A stretch of DNA of 42,944 nt from Corallochytrium limacisporum (Eukaryota > Opisthokonta). Below the pieces are notes generated by a model. It was not told the origin of the DNA. It did not search any database and saw nothing but the letters and a program-made list of their open reading frames with translations. This document shows positions 1-8,837 of the stretch, piece after piece (the stretch's first letter is position 1; every line of letters starts with the position of its first letter). The DNA lies in the NCBI GenBank assembly GCA_002811645.1, contig PDIP01000067.1, forward strand, positions 93,681-136,624. Direction: 5' to 3'. The position numbers and the translations under genes were made by a program.

Positions 1-88
1 CTTCATTCTTAATTTCCCAGCTGCCCGGTTACAACCACTCTTCAGACAAATGGAACCATCTTTGCTCCAGAACCCGCCCTTTCCCCCC
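1..88. repeat. Direct repeat, copy 1 (88 bp, exact)
   Basis: The first 88 bases of the window recur without a mismatch at 13498-13585. Copy 1 then runs into a tract of 19 C (83-101), while copy 2 runs into C-runs broken by T, so the copies part company inside the C tract. Because copy 1 starts at base 1, its true left edge is not visible. The repeat may explain why the sequence starts here (an assembly break in a repeat), but that is inference. No protein, terminal inverted repeat or target-site duplication could be seen. Confidence 0.9.
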
Positions 89-427
89 CCCCCCCCCCCC
101 CTTTGCCCCCTTGGTGCGAGCTAGAAACTAATTGTCGAAGTTCCCCTCCATCAGTGCTGACAAAAGCCACAACAAGAACGCGCGGATGCGATCTTGGAGA
201 GCGCTCTGTTGGTAGTGTTGTTGCGCAGCTTCGATCACCGCAAATTTTCGGTGTCAGATGGTCCTCTCGGATCGGTTTATAGGTGTTATCGCCGACGACC
301 ACGACGACAATGATGATGGTTGACCTGGAAAGTCCACCGTGAGAAATCGGATCAGGGGTATAAGAGCAAATGACTTGACCAACAGTGATGGTACATTACT
401 CGTTCACCACAACCGCCACAGTAGATA
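89..427. other. Intergenic / 5' flank of the AIFM3-like gene
   Basis: This 340-base stretch follows the repeat, starting with the rest of the C-run (to 101) and a C-rich piece. I see no gene in it. The part just before the ATG at 428 is presumably the promoter and 5' UTR of the Rieske/FAD reductase gene; no clear TATA element was recognised. Confidence 0.5.
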
Positions 428-2239
428 ATGTTGCGTATTGGAACCCCTAACCTTCGGTTCATTACACAACTCCTGCGCTCGGCAGCAACAACACCACCCG
501 CAAGGAGTTATCACATCATCACAGGACAGACTCAGTGTAGTTCTTCCTCATTCTTGAATACTGCCAGCAACAGTAAGAGAACTATTATTGCCCGCAACCT
601 CAGCATCAGAACCATGTCAACCATCAGCGCTAAAGTAGCTAAGGTTGGTGATCTGGCCCCCAACACCATGAAGGAGGTCGAGGTCGGCGACTACAAGGCC
701 CTCCTGATTAACGACAACGGCGAGTATCGCGCTCTTGGTCACAAATGCTCTCATTACGGTGCACCCCTGGCCAAAGGTGTGCTCAGTGCAGGCCGTGTGC
801 GCTGTCCCTGGCACGGTGCCTGCTTCAGCGCCAAAACCGGCGACATTGAAGACTTCCCCGGTAACGAATGTGTGGAGAAGTTTGCGGTCAAAGTCGAGGG
901 CGACGACGTTGTGGTCAGCGGTGAGAAGGCTTCATTCGAGCGGGCACTACGCACTGCGGTCCACGCTGCCGGCGACGGGTCTGATGAGCGTGCTTTCGTC
1001 ATTGTCGGAGGCGGGCCAGGTGGCTGCATTGCGGCCGAAACACTGCGCAAGGGAGGCTTCCAAGGCAAGGTGATCATGCTCACGCAGGAGGCTAACCTGC
1101 CGTATGACCGAGTCAAGCTGAGCAAGGCTATGAACATTGACGTCGAGAAGATCACACTGCGGGACCAGACCTTCTGGGACGAGATTGGCGTGGAAGTGCG
1201 CACGGGTGCGGAGGTCACAGAGCTTGATCCTGCTTCCAAGACCATCAAGCTTGCGGACGGCTCTAGTTTAACCTACGACGGCTGTCTAGTTGCAACTGGA
1301 GGCAAGCCTCGCGTACTGCCCATCGGCGGCACCGATGGGTGCTCTGTCTATACCCTGCGCAGCCCGGCGGATGCCTCTAAACTGTGGGCTGAAGCTGAGG
1401 GTAAGAAAGTCGCCATCCTTGGTGCCAGTTTCATTGGCATGGAGAGCGCGTCTGCCCTTCACAAACATGCTGCAGAGGTGCACGTGATTGGACTGGAGAA
1501 AACACCTTTTGAGAACATTCTGGGCCAGACAGTGGGCGCTAGCATCCAGAAGCTGCATGAGGAAAACGGTATCAAATTCCACTTGTCCAAGGCTGTGGAT
1601 GTGATCCACCGGACAGACGGCAAGATTTGTAGTGTAAAGCTAAAGGATGGGTCTGAGGTGCCGGCCGATGTTGTTCTCATGGGGGTCGGTGTCGTGCCGA
1701 ACACGGGCTTTGTGAAGGCCACTGGTGGTGTGGAGATTGGCAAGGACGGTGGCATTACTGTAAGCGCCGGCATGAAGGCTGCTGACGGTCTGTGGTGTTC
1801 TGGTGATATTGCGCGCTACCCATTCCATCTTGAGAACGGTGCTCCTGTCCGAATTGAGCACTTCCAGATCGCCGAGAAGAGCGCCTCCATTGCGGCCAAG
1901 GATTTCCTCGGCAAGGAGGGCGCCGTTATGCAGAGCGTACCTTACTTCTGGACTGTCCAGTATGGCAAATCATTCCGGTACACAGGCCACGGTGTCGGTT
2001 TCGATGACATTGTCTACGAAGGTTCCGTCGAGGAGGGCAAATGGGCTGCGTTCTACGCCAAGCAGGGCAAGATCATTGCCGTTGCGTCCCTGGGATACGA
2101 TCCCATGGTCAGCCGCTGTGCTGAACTGTTTGGTTTGGGACTGATGCCCACTGCTGAGGCTGTGAAGGCTGGAGGCGTCGACTGGGCTGCTCTTGACAAA
2201 CAGATTGCTGCTGCGGGAAAGGTAAGCAGCAGTCTTTGA
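428..2239 (+). CDS. AIFM3-like Rieske/FAD oxidoreductase, mitochondrial
   Basis: A 603-aa apoptosis-inducing-factor-like (AIFL/AIFM3) flavoprotein: an N-terminal Rieske 2Fe-2S domain fused to an NAD(P)H:FAD reductase that passes electrons between nicotinamide, FAD and an iron-sulfur partner. The first ~62 residues are rich in Arg/Ser/Thr and almost free of acid, as in a mitochondrial presequence. The Rieske ligands are C107-x-H109 and C126-x2-H129. The FAD Rossmann motif GGGPGG lies at 194-199 and the NAD(P)H motif GASFIGME at 332-339, followed by a C-terminal reductase dimerisation domain. The ATG at 428 begins the targeting sequence. A second in-frame ATG at 614 (Met63, preceded by ACC) would give a cytosolic form starting exactly at the Rieske domain, so dual targeting is possible. 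Length and domain order fit the family. A bacterial-type ferredoxin reductase is less likely because of the fused Rieske domain and presequence. Confidence 0.88.
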   Translation: MLRIGTPNLRFITQLLRSAATTPPARSYHIITGQTQCSSSSFLNTASNSKRTIIARNLSIRTMSTISAKVAKVGDLAPNTMKEVEVGDYKALLINDNGEYRALGHKCSHYGAPLAKGVLSAGRVRCPWHGACFSAKTGDIEDFPGNECVEKFAVKVEGDDVVVSGEKASFERALRTAVHAAGDGSDERAFVIVGGGPGGCIAAETLRKGGFQGKVIMLTQEANLPYDRVKLSKAMNIDVEKITLRDQTFWDEIGVEVRTGAEVTELDPASKTIKLADGSSLTYDGCLVATGGKPRVLPIGGTDGCSVYTLRSPADASKLWAEAEGKKVAILGASFIGMESASALHKHAAEVHVIGLEKTPFENILGQTVGASIQKLHEENGIKFHLSKAVDVIHRTDGKICSVKLKDGSEVPADVVLMGVGVVPNTGFVKATGGVEIGKDGGITVSAGMKAADGLWCSGDIARYPFHLENGAPVRIEHFQIAEKSASIAAKDFLGKEGAVMQSVPYFWTVQYGKSFRYTGHGVGFDDIVYEGSVEEGKWAAFYAKQGKIIAVASLGYDPMVSRCAELFGLGLMPTAEAVKAGGVDWAALDKQIAAAGKVSSSL

Positions 2240-2801
2240 GATTGCAATCTTGTCATGGGCTTTGACAGACCATAGCTATCATCATCAACAATCCAAGTCG
2301 CCCAACTTTTTGCGATCCACTGTGCTGAGTTGTATTCTGCTCACGATTGGCACCTATGTATCGAACACACGTATGGAATTATAAACAAAACTTTGGCGTT
2401 TCAAAGTACAACCTCTCTCGACTGTCTGTAAGTAAATCGCTGCACAAACCGGGCCCATCCCAAGCTTCGTGTTGCGAGTTAACAGCCAACCAAAACTGCG
2501 CTCGCACCGCCCGCCGACGTTCAGGCTGGCCTCCCGGTGAGGGGGCCCTCCCCAGTCCCAACCCCCCTATCGTGCGTGCGTGCGCTCTTCCAAAGTTGAG
2601 CCAACGGAGGCTTTCGGGGAGGGTCGCCTGTCAGTTCGCTGGGCCGTCGTCTTGCGGGCCAACAAGGAGGGCCATGTCAGATGATTGAATTGCGTATGCA
2701 TTGTATCTTTAACAAACTACCATCTTTTGAGATTAGAGAATTGTTTTCTTTATTGTCATGCAGTACTTGAATTGACTATTTGGGTACGTAGGATTACGAC
2801 G
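2240..2801. other. Convergent intergenic spacer
   Basis: This 562-base spacer lies between the stops of the AIFM3-like gene and the APC5 gene, so it must hold both 3' UTRs and poly(A) sites. It contains a short GTGC tandem run near 2575-2585 and a C/G-rich patch at 2530-2570. The open frames here have no coding character. Confidence 0.5.
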
Positions 2802-5558
2802 TCACGTCAGGCGTTGCCAATCCTCCCGCATTTGCGGGTAGAGCGCGATGAAAATGTTCCCAATATTTGTAGGGAACGCCTCCATGAGATCCGCTACCTC
2901 CGTCGACGGCTGCAACCCCATGCGCTCCACGAGAGCCTGGAAGGAGCGCAGTGTTTCGCTGATGCGCGGATCGGTGTCGCACACGTCCGCCAAACGCTCA
3001 GCCAGGAGTTCCAGGGCAAACAGACGAGGAACTGCTTGCATCGCCACAAAGGACTGACGAGCACTCTCGATGTATTCAAGTACGTCGTCGATCAAAGTCT
3101 CACGATTATGATCACCACCCTGTCCGTGTACTATCTCTGCCAAGTGCATGATTCCCAGGTCCGCATGCAACATCCAGATCTCTCCATGGGACAGATGGTC
3201 ATCGCAAGCAAGTAAACGCGGGGTGGCCAGGTCAAGCAGTGCCTGCGCCTCCTTGCGGTTACCCAGGCGGGCATGAATGCGCGCTTCGGCAACATGCAGT
3301 CCCGGAACTAGCGCCTCGAGCGCCCGTCCCTCCGCAATGCTCAGTCCGCGCCTGACCACGTCTAGGCCAGCAACGTGTGCCTCTGTGTGGCTCAGGATTT
3401 CCGCCTGCATGGCCAGAAGACCGCACTGTTGAAGAGGGTTCATGGACTCGCGTGTTGTTTTCATGGCTTCCCCTCCGGTGGGTTCGTTGCTGTCCCCCCC
3501 GCCGTGCGATCTCTGCAACAGACGGTCTAGGATCTCTGATGCCTCTGCATACTGTCCGTCCCAGAACTCAATTTCAGCGGCTAGTTGCCAGAGCACGTCG
3601 CCGCCGCCGGCGCTCAGCGACAGTCCAAAGCCACCGATCGAGCGCTGTGTCACGGCAGTGGCCAAAAAGCTGCGAGCTTCTTCCGTCTCTCCGCGGAGAC
3701 AGAGGGCGCGGACTGTGAGGCGTGTCAAGCACTCGCACCACGGTTCGGCGAGGGCTGGTTCCGCCTCCGGAAAACGTTCACTCAGTCTACGCAGCAGAGC
3801 AAACGCCCGTAGGAAATCCGCACCGGCGAACCCATCGTAGACTCTCTCCAAGCTCGCCATCAGAGCAACTGCAGGATTGACGCCATCTTTGCGGCGATGG
3901 TAGAGGGTAGTCAGAGACGCCTGTAGGAGAGCTTGGCTCACTGCCTCTCCACCGTATCCGAGGCGCCAGTGCCGCCAGCGGCTGGCCTGAGCTAGGAAAA
4001 TAGCGTCCCCATCACGCACAGTGCTCACCGCCTCGACACTGGCACGGACAGTGACTGTGGCATATGCCTCAGATCGCTCTCCGCGCAATAGTGATGCATC
4101 GGCGGCCATGACGTGAGCCTCGACGGCCAGATCACGCGGATGTGCGAAGCCCACACTCTCACTCTCTGAAGCGCGCTCAAGGAATCGCTGGAGCATCCGC
4201 GCACGCACTCCGGTATCTGGAGAAAGTGATCCGAGCCAGAGCAACGCGCGGCTAAGAGCGGCTTCGTCACCGACGTCCTGTGACGCCCGCACCGCCTCGC
4301 GGATGTACTGTTCTGCTTGCGTGGGTAATCCAAAGGCACTGAACGCTAGCGCCATGGCCAACAGAGCGTAGTGAATTGTTGCCTGTGCATGACTAGCAGT
4401 GGACAAAACTGTCGCGGGATTGAGCAGAAGGCGCGGATTTGGCTTTGATCCCAACATCCCGCCACTGGGAAGCATGCCCACACCTCCGGTGCCCGGGCCG
4501 GATCCGCCAACGAGAGCATTTCCAGTCGCGCCACCACTTCTGCCGGCGGCGTTCGCAATGTTCGCGCCTTGGCCAGCCGCAGAATGTGGTCCTTTGGCCC
4601 CACCTGGTCCCACAGAGGACGGTGATGCGAGGTCGAACATTCGGTGCAGTTCCTGGAGAGCGGTGTCCATGTCTGTCCGACGGAGGGCGTCCAGGAAGGT
4701 CAGATACGAATCCCACGGGCTGAGGCACTGATCTGCGCGAGCCGTCAGTTCCACGGCTCGCTCTTCGGCATCCTTTTCTGCGCCTTTGGCTCGTGACGGT
4801 GAGGTCAGGGAGGTTTGCAGCCGATGTGGGCTGCCGCTGCCACCTTCAGCCATGATCGCACGTTCAACGCGCTCACGAAGCAACGTCGACGGTTTTGGTC
4901 GACGCTGACTGCGAAGATGCAGAGCAGGGGTCACACGGCTCGGTAGCTGCGAACGGCGCACAACGGAGCTTAGGTCTGGGTTCGAATTCAGTGCCTCAAA
5001 GCTCCCTTCTTCCAGCTCTGGGAGATGCACAAAGACCTCTTTGACCCAAGCGGCGAGGTCAGCGCAGGCGTGTGTCAGGGTCTCAAAGCCAGCCGCTTGG
5101 TTGGCAAGGGCTAGGTACTCGATCACCAGGCCAAGAGACGCCGGAATTGTGTGTGAGGATTGCATGACAACGTTCCCATCTTCGTCCACACCAGTGCTCT
5201 GGGTTGTCCATTGGGTCTTGATTTCTTTGATGGTTGTGATTGCCACCGTCTCACTCTTGCTGACCTCATTGCATCGCGTGAGGAGGTTTCGCGCTTCCGT
5301 ATTATGGCCCGTTTGGCCTAGAGATGCAACGATAGGCAGCAGTTCTCCACCCGATTTTGCTCCAACAAAAGCATCTATTCCATCTACATCCGCGGAAGTG
5401 AGTCGGTGTTTCTTGATCATATGCACCACTTGATGCGAAAAGTTGGGATCCTGAACTTGCAAAGCACGCAGAGCCAGCTCGGCAGCCACCAGGCACCCTG
5501 CAGTGAGCGTTACATCGTAACCGATTGACGATAGACCGAGTATATCTACGGACGGCAT
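2802..5558 (-). CDS. APC5: Anaphase-promoting complex subunit 5 (APC5)
   Basis: A 918-aa TPR-type scaffold subunit of the APC/C ubiquitin ligase, which drives mitotic cyclin and securin destruction in the nucleus. The APC5 signature is visible in two parts: a helix ending LHRMFDL at 304-310, and the conserved block HYALLAMALAFSAFG at 396-410 followed by a TPR helix pair (AEQYIREAVRASQDVGD). The rest of the C-terminus is alpha-helical repeats, including a VPGLHVAEARIHARLGN stretch typical of the family. A Gly/Ala/Ser-rich insert (about 316-370) splits the signature. The family is usually 600-800 aa, so this is long. The single ATG at 5558 begins a plausible N-terminal helical region. It faces MCM8 across a 610-base spacer that probably serves as a shared promoter. 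Main doubt: TPR proteins are easily confused, but the APC5 block is specific. Confidence 0.8.
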   Translation of the reverse strand: MPSVDILGLSSIGYDVTLTAGCLVAAELALRALQVQDPNFSHQVVHMIKKHRLTSADVDGIDAFVGAKSGGELLPIVASLGQTGHNTEARNLLTRCNEVSKSETVAITTIKEIKTQWTTQSTGVDEDGNVVMQSSHTIPASLGLVIEYLALANQAAGFETLTHACADLAAWVKEVFVHLPELEEGSFEALNSNPDLSSVVRRSQLPSRVTPALHLRSQRRPKPSTLLRERVERAIMAEGGSGSPHRLQTSLTSPSRAKGAEKDAEERAVELTARADQCLSPWDSYLTFLDALRRTDMDTALQELHRMFDLASPSSVGPGGAKGPHSAAGQGANIANAAGRSGGATGNALVGGSGPGTGGVGMLPSGGMLGSKPNPRLLLNPATVLSTASHAQATIHYALLAMALAFSAFGLPTQAEQYIREAVRASQDVGDEAALSRALLWLGSLSPDTGVRARMLQRFLERASESESVGFAHPRDLAVEAHVMAADASLLRGERSEAYATVTVRASVEAVSTVRDGDAIFLAQASRWRHWRLGYGGEAVSQALLQASLTTLYHRRKDGVNPAVALMASLERVYDGFAGADFLRAFALLRRLSERFPEAEPALAEPWCECLTRLTVRALCLRGETEEARSFLATAVTQRSIGGFGLSLSAGGGDVLWQLAAEIEFWDGQYAEASEILDRLLQRSHGGGDSNEPTGGEAMKTTRESMNPLQQCGLLAMQAEILSHTEAHVAGLDVVRRGLSIAEGRALEALVPGLHVAEARIHARLGNRKEAQALLDLATPRLLACDDHLSHGEIWMLHADLGIMHLAEIVHGQGGDHNRETLIDDVLEYIESARQSFVAMQAVPRLFALELLAERLADVCDTDPRISETLRSFQALVERMGLQPSTEVADLMEAFPTNIGNIFIALYPQMREDWQRLT

Positions 5559-6168
5559 AGCTGCAGTAACACTTTGCTTCCCTCTGATACTCTCTCTATG
5601 TTTTGATTCCTCTGTGTATCATGGTTGCCTTTCAATCAACTCCAATCGCAAAGTGATGCAATCGATTTCCTTTCTCTCTACAGGATGGGTATTTCGTTCA
5701 ATAATTTGGAACCTTTCTAGTAGACGAGAATTGCTTTCCTTTTGAAGTACCTGGAATGCGGAACGCAAGAGAATGAACAAAGGAGACAAGAACCCCAGCA
5801 GGTCTCAGGAGACAGATTGTCCGGGGTGTGCCAAATTGCGCGCGAACCCTTTGGTCTCGCAGCGCAGGTGATTTCTCTGCTCGCCCCTCCCCCCTGGGGA
5901 GGGAGAGGGGGAAGGGGAAGGGGAAGAGCAGCCTTTGGCCGGTTGAGACCCACTCTTGCCCTGTGGTGTGACCGATCACGGCGTCCGGGCGTTCATTCGA
6001 GCCTGTAACAGAATGGCTACTTCAAAAGAGATCCGTACTTGCTGTCGGCACAAGGTTCAGTAAGGCTTGACGATCAACATAAACCATATATCAGATGTCT
6101 AGTGCGACCATAAAGAAAGACAACGGTAATGTAGTAGTCCTTTTGTTAAGCACTAGAGATTTGACTGT
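5559..6168. promoter_or_regulatory. Divergent promoter region, APC5 / MCM8
   Basis: This 610-base spacer separates the starts of two genes read in opposite directions, so it must contain both promoters. It includes a purine-rich, C/G-run patch at 5883-5930 with a small inverted repeat (CCCC-TGGGG type). No specific factor site could be assigned. The region has no convincing open frame. Confidence 0.45.
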
Positions 6169-8655
6169 ATGCCAGTGCCGAGGGTCCAACCGGGTCCTGG
6201 TCCGGTCCCTCCGGGCTGGAATCTGCACTTCCCCGGAACATCATGGGATGAGTTTGAGCACAGTGCCATCATTGAAGAGTTCAGAGTCTTCTTCAGGGCC
6301 AATCGGGAGGCTCTGCTAGATTCCGAGACTGTGGAGCAGACAAGTGTGGTCACGATTGAGTACGACGAACTGATTGAAGGCATGCGCAATGCTTGTCCAG
6401 AATTCCGCTTGATTCTGCACGATAATGCTGGAGTCATCCTGCCCTGTATGGCGCTGGCCGCGTTCGGGGAATTCTACGGTGAGGATGCTGGGACGATGGC
6501 AGGCGATCCTCACACACGACCGTTCTGGGTTCGTCTGCTGAATGTCAATCCACAGGTGAGCATGCGATCTCTCAAGGCGTCCCAGATCGGCAAGTTCATT
6601 TCGATCAAAGGCACTGTAGTGCGCGTGGGTAGTGTGAAGCCGCAGGTATTATGTCTGGCCTTTTTGTGCAACACTTGCTGCGAGCAGCAGATCCTTTACG
6701 TCAAGGAAGGGAAGTACGACAGTCCTACCAGCTGTCCAACGCAGGGCTGCCAAAGCCGAAACTTCACACTTGACCGCAGCGGCATCTCGACTGTCACGCA
6801 GGACTGGCAACGCATTCGCATCCAGGAGATCATCGGTGATGGAGACACGGACACTAGTGAATCCATGGACGAGGCAGGTCGCATCCCACGTTTGCTCGAC
6901 TGTGAGCTCATGGCCGATCTTGTTGGTGCTTGCGTGCCGGGTGATGTGATCACAGTGGCTGGTGAGATGAAAGTGTCGAATCAGGACATGGGATCAATTG
7001 GAGGCACAGGTGGGGGTGGAAAAGGCGGAGGTGGAGGTAAAGTCAGCGCTGGTTCGGGTGCGAATCCGCTCTACTCGCTATACCTTGACGCCAACTCCCT
7101 GACCAACACCAAGAGGTCACAGGGCCAAACGGACTTTGCCGAGTTTACCATTGACGAATGTTACGGTATCCGGCGCCTGCAGGCCACCCCCAATCTGCTG
7201 CAATTGCTTGTACACTCACTCTGTCCTTCCATCTATGGCCTTGAACTCGTGAAATTGGGCATGCTTCTGACTATTTTCGGCGGTTGCGGGCGGAACCAGA
7301 AGACTCGAAATGGTACAACGGTGCGCGGGGATCCTCATTGTCTCATTGTCGGTGATCCTGGACTGGGCAAATCGCAGATGCTCCGTGCAGTCCACAGTCT
7401 GAGCAACCGTGGTGTATACGTCAGTGGCAACACAGCCACTACCGCGGGCCTGACGGTGACGCTAGTGCGTGACCTGACCAGCGGTGACTATGCACTGGAA
7501 GCCGGTGCGCTAGTTCTCGCAGATCAGGGCCTGTGTTGCATTGACGAGTTCGACAAAATGGGGAAGGACCATAAGGCCCTGCTGGAGGCCATGGAGCAGC
7601 AGCAGGTAAGTGTGGCGAAGGCTGGAATTGTCTCGACCCTGCCGGCCAGGGCGAGCATCATCGCAGCAGCGAACCCGATCGGGGGCCACTACAATCAAAC
7701 CAAGACCGTGGCTGAGAACTTGAAAATGAGTGCGCCCCTTTTGAGCCGGTTTGATCTCATCTTCATCATTCTCGACCGACCGGACGCGCAAATGGACGAT
7801 CTTTTGGCGCGTCACGTGTTGAACGCACGCAAGAGCGCTGTATCTTTTCTGCAACAGAAACGTCGGCGCCTGGGCCAGGCACGTGGCCAGAGTCCACGGT
7901 ATTCACAGTCTAGGGGTAGTTGCAGCGGTAACGGAGCACTCAACAACACACCATCTGGTGCAGCCAATGCCGTAGCTCGCAGCACCCCTGTCTCCACCAC
8001 TGGCCACCAAGAGCTTAGCACCCAACAGACGCCGGCCCTGCGGTCACTGCTAGACCGCATCCGTCTGCCCAAGGACCAATGGACCACGATGGACCCCGTG
8101 CCCCAGTCCCTTCTCCGCAAGTATATTGCCTATGCACGGAACTATGTCTTCCCAAAACTTTCCCGCGCCGCATCGGAGGTCTTTGCACAATTTTACCTTG
8201 AGCTTAGGGCGAAGACATTGGGCCCCGACATGACACCAGTCACCACACGGCAATTGGAGTCGCTGATCCGTCTCGGAGAGGCAAGGGCGCGCGTCGAATT
8301 ACGCACCGACGTAACTCAGCAAGATGCTGAGGACGTAGTGGAGCTCATGCGCAGCTGTCTTCGTGATGTGCTGGGCGACGATGCGCCTGGAGCTGCACCG
8401 ACTCCGAAGTCCTTCGAAATCGCTTCTGGTAGGGCCAAGGGCGCCGGAGCCATCAAAAAACTAGTCTCAGCGATGATGCGGCGGGCCGAGGTAAAAGGCA
8501 GCAGTGTGTTTTGGAAGAGAGAGATCCAAGAGCTGGCCACTGGAATTGGAATCAATCCACTGGAGTTCCACCAAGTCCTGGACCGTATGAACAACCACGG
8601 TTTTGTACTAAAACGCGGTAAGGATCAGTTCAAGCTTACGAATGCGGACTACTGA
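6169..8655 (+). CDS. MCM8: MCM8 helicase (homologous-recombination MCM)
   Basis: An 828-aa AAA+ MCM helicase. The sequence fits MCM8 rather than the replicative MCM2-7 set: the block after the zinc finger, the stretch GDPHCLIVGDPGLGKSQML, and the SLPARASIIAAANPIGGHYN sensor region are MCM8-type. MCM8 works with MCM9 in recombination and interstrand-crosslink repair. Zinc ligands are C167-x2-C170 and C189-x4-C194. Walker A is GDPGLGKS at 395-402 (K401), Walker B has D459/E460, and the arginine finger is R527 in SRF. A C-terminal winged helix follows (about 745-825). Two low-complexity inserts stand out: a Gly/Lys-rich one at about 271-297 in the OB-fold domain, and a Ser/Gln/Arg-rich one at about 565-620 in the linker after the arginine finger. 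The ATG at 6169 lies at the usual distance from the N-domain. All catalytic residues are intact. Confidence 0.92.
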   Translation: MPVPRVQPGPGPVPPGWNLHFPGTSWDEFEHSAIIEEFRVFFRANREALLDSETVEQTSVVTIEYDELIEGMRNACPEFRLILHDNAGVILPCMALAAFGEFYGEDAGTMAGDPHTRPFWVRLLNVNPQVSMRSLKASQIGKFISIKGTVVRVGSVKPQVLCLAFLCNTCCEQQILYVKEGKYDSPTSCPTQGCQSRNFTLDRSGISTVTQDWQRIRIQEIIGDGDTDTSESMDEAGRIPRLLDCELMADLVGACVPGDVITVAGEMKVSNQDMGSIGGTGGGGKGGGGGKVSAGSGANPLYSLYLDANSLTNTKRSQGQTDFAEFTIDECYGIRRLQATPNLLQLLVHSLCPSIYGLELVKLGMLLTIFGGCGRNQKTRNGTTVRGDPHCLIVGDPGLGKSQMLRAVHSLSNRGVYVSGNTATTAGLTVTLVRDLTSGDYALEAGALVLADQGLCCIDEFDKMGKDHKALLEAMEQQQVSVAKAGIVSTLPARASIIAAANPIGGHYNQTKTVAENLKMSAPLLSRFDLIFIILDRPDAQMDDLLARHVLNARKSAVSFLQQKRRRLGQARGQSPRYSQSRGSCSGNGALNNTPSGAANAVARSTPVSTTGHQELSTQQTPALRSLLDRIRLPKDQWTTMDPVPQSLLRKYIAYARNYVFPKLSRAASEVFAQFYLELRAKTLGPDMTPVTTRQLESLIRLGEARARVELRTDVTQQDAEDVVELMRSCLRDVLGDDAPGAAPTPKSFEIASGRAKGAGAIKKLVSAMMRRAEVKGSSVFWKREIQELATGIGINPLEFHQVLDRMNNHGFVLKRGKDQFKLTNADY

Positions 8656-8837
8656 AACCATCAGAGGTTGGACGTGTTGTGGTGACCGTATTTTGACCTA
8701 CATGAATCAATGAATATATTTGAAACACCCGTAAACCTGAAGCGATCCGGGTCCACGCAACTCCAACCGTCCTTGACCTGGTACACTCATAGCGCTTCTA
8801 TTTCGTTCGTGTTGCAGGTATCGTTCTGCGCAAAAGG
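8656..8837. other. Short convergent spacer
   Basis: This 182-base spacer holds the 3' ends of MCM8 (+) and the TEDC2-like gene (-). The AATGAATATA stretch near 8706-8716 may take part in polyadenylation. No gene is seen. Confidence 0.4.

Noticed and set aside
6169-8655. MCM5 or another replicative MCM2-7 subunit
   Set aside because: The zinc-finger region, the blocks around Walker A and the sensor segment fit MCM8 better, as does the C-terminal winged helix.
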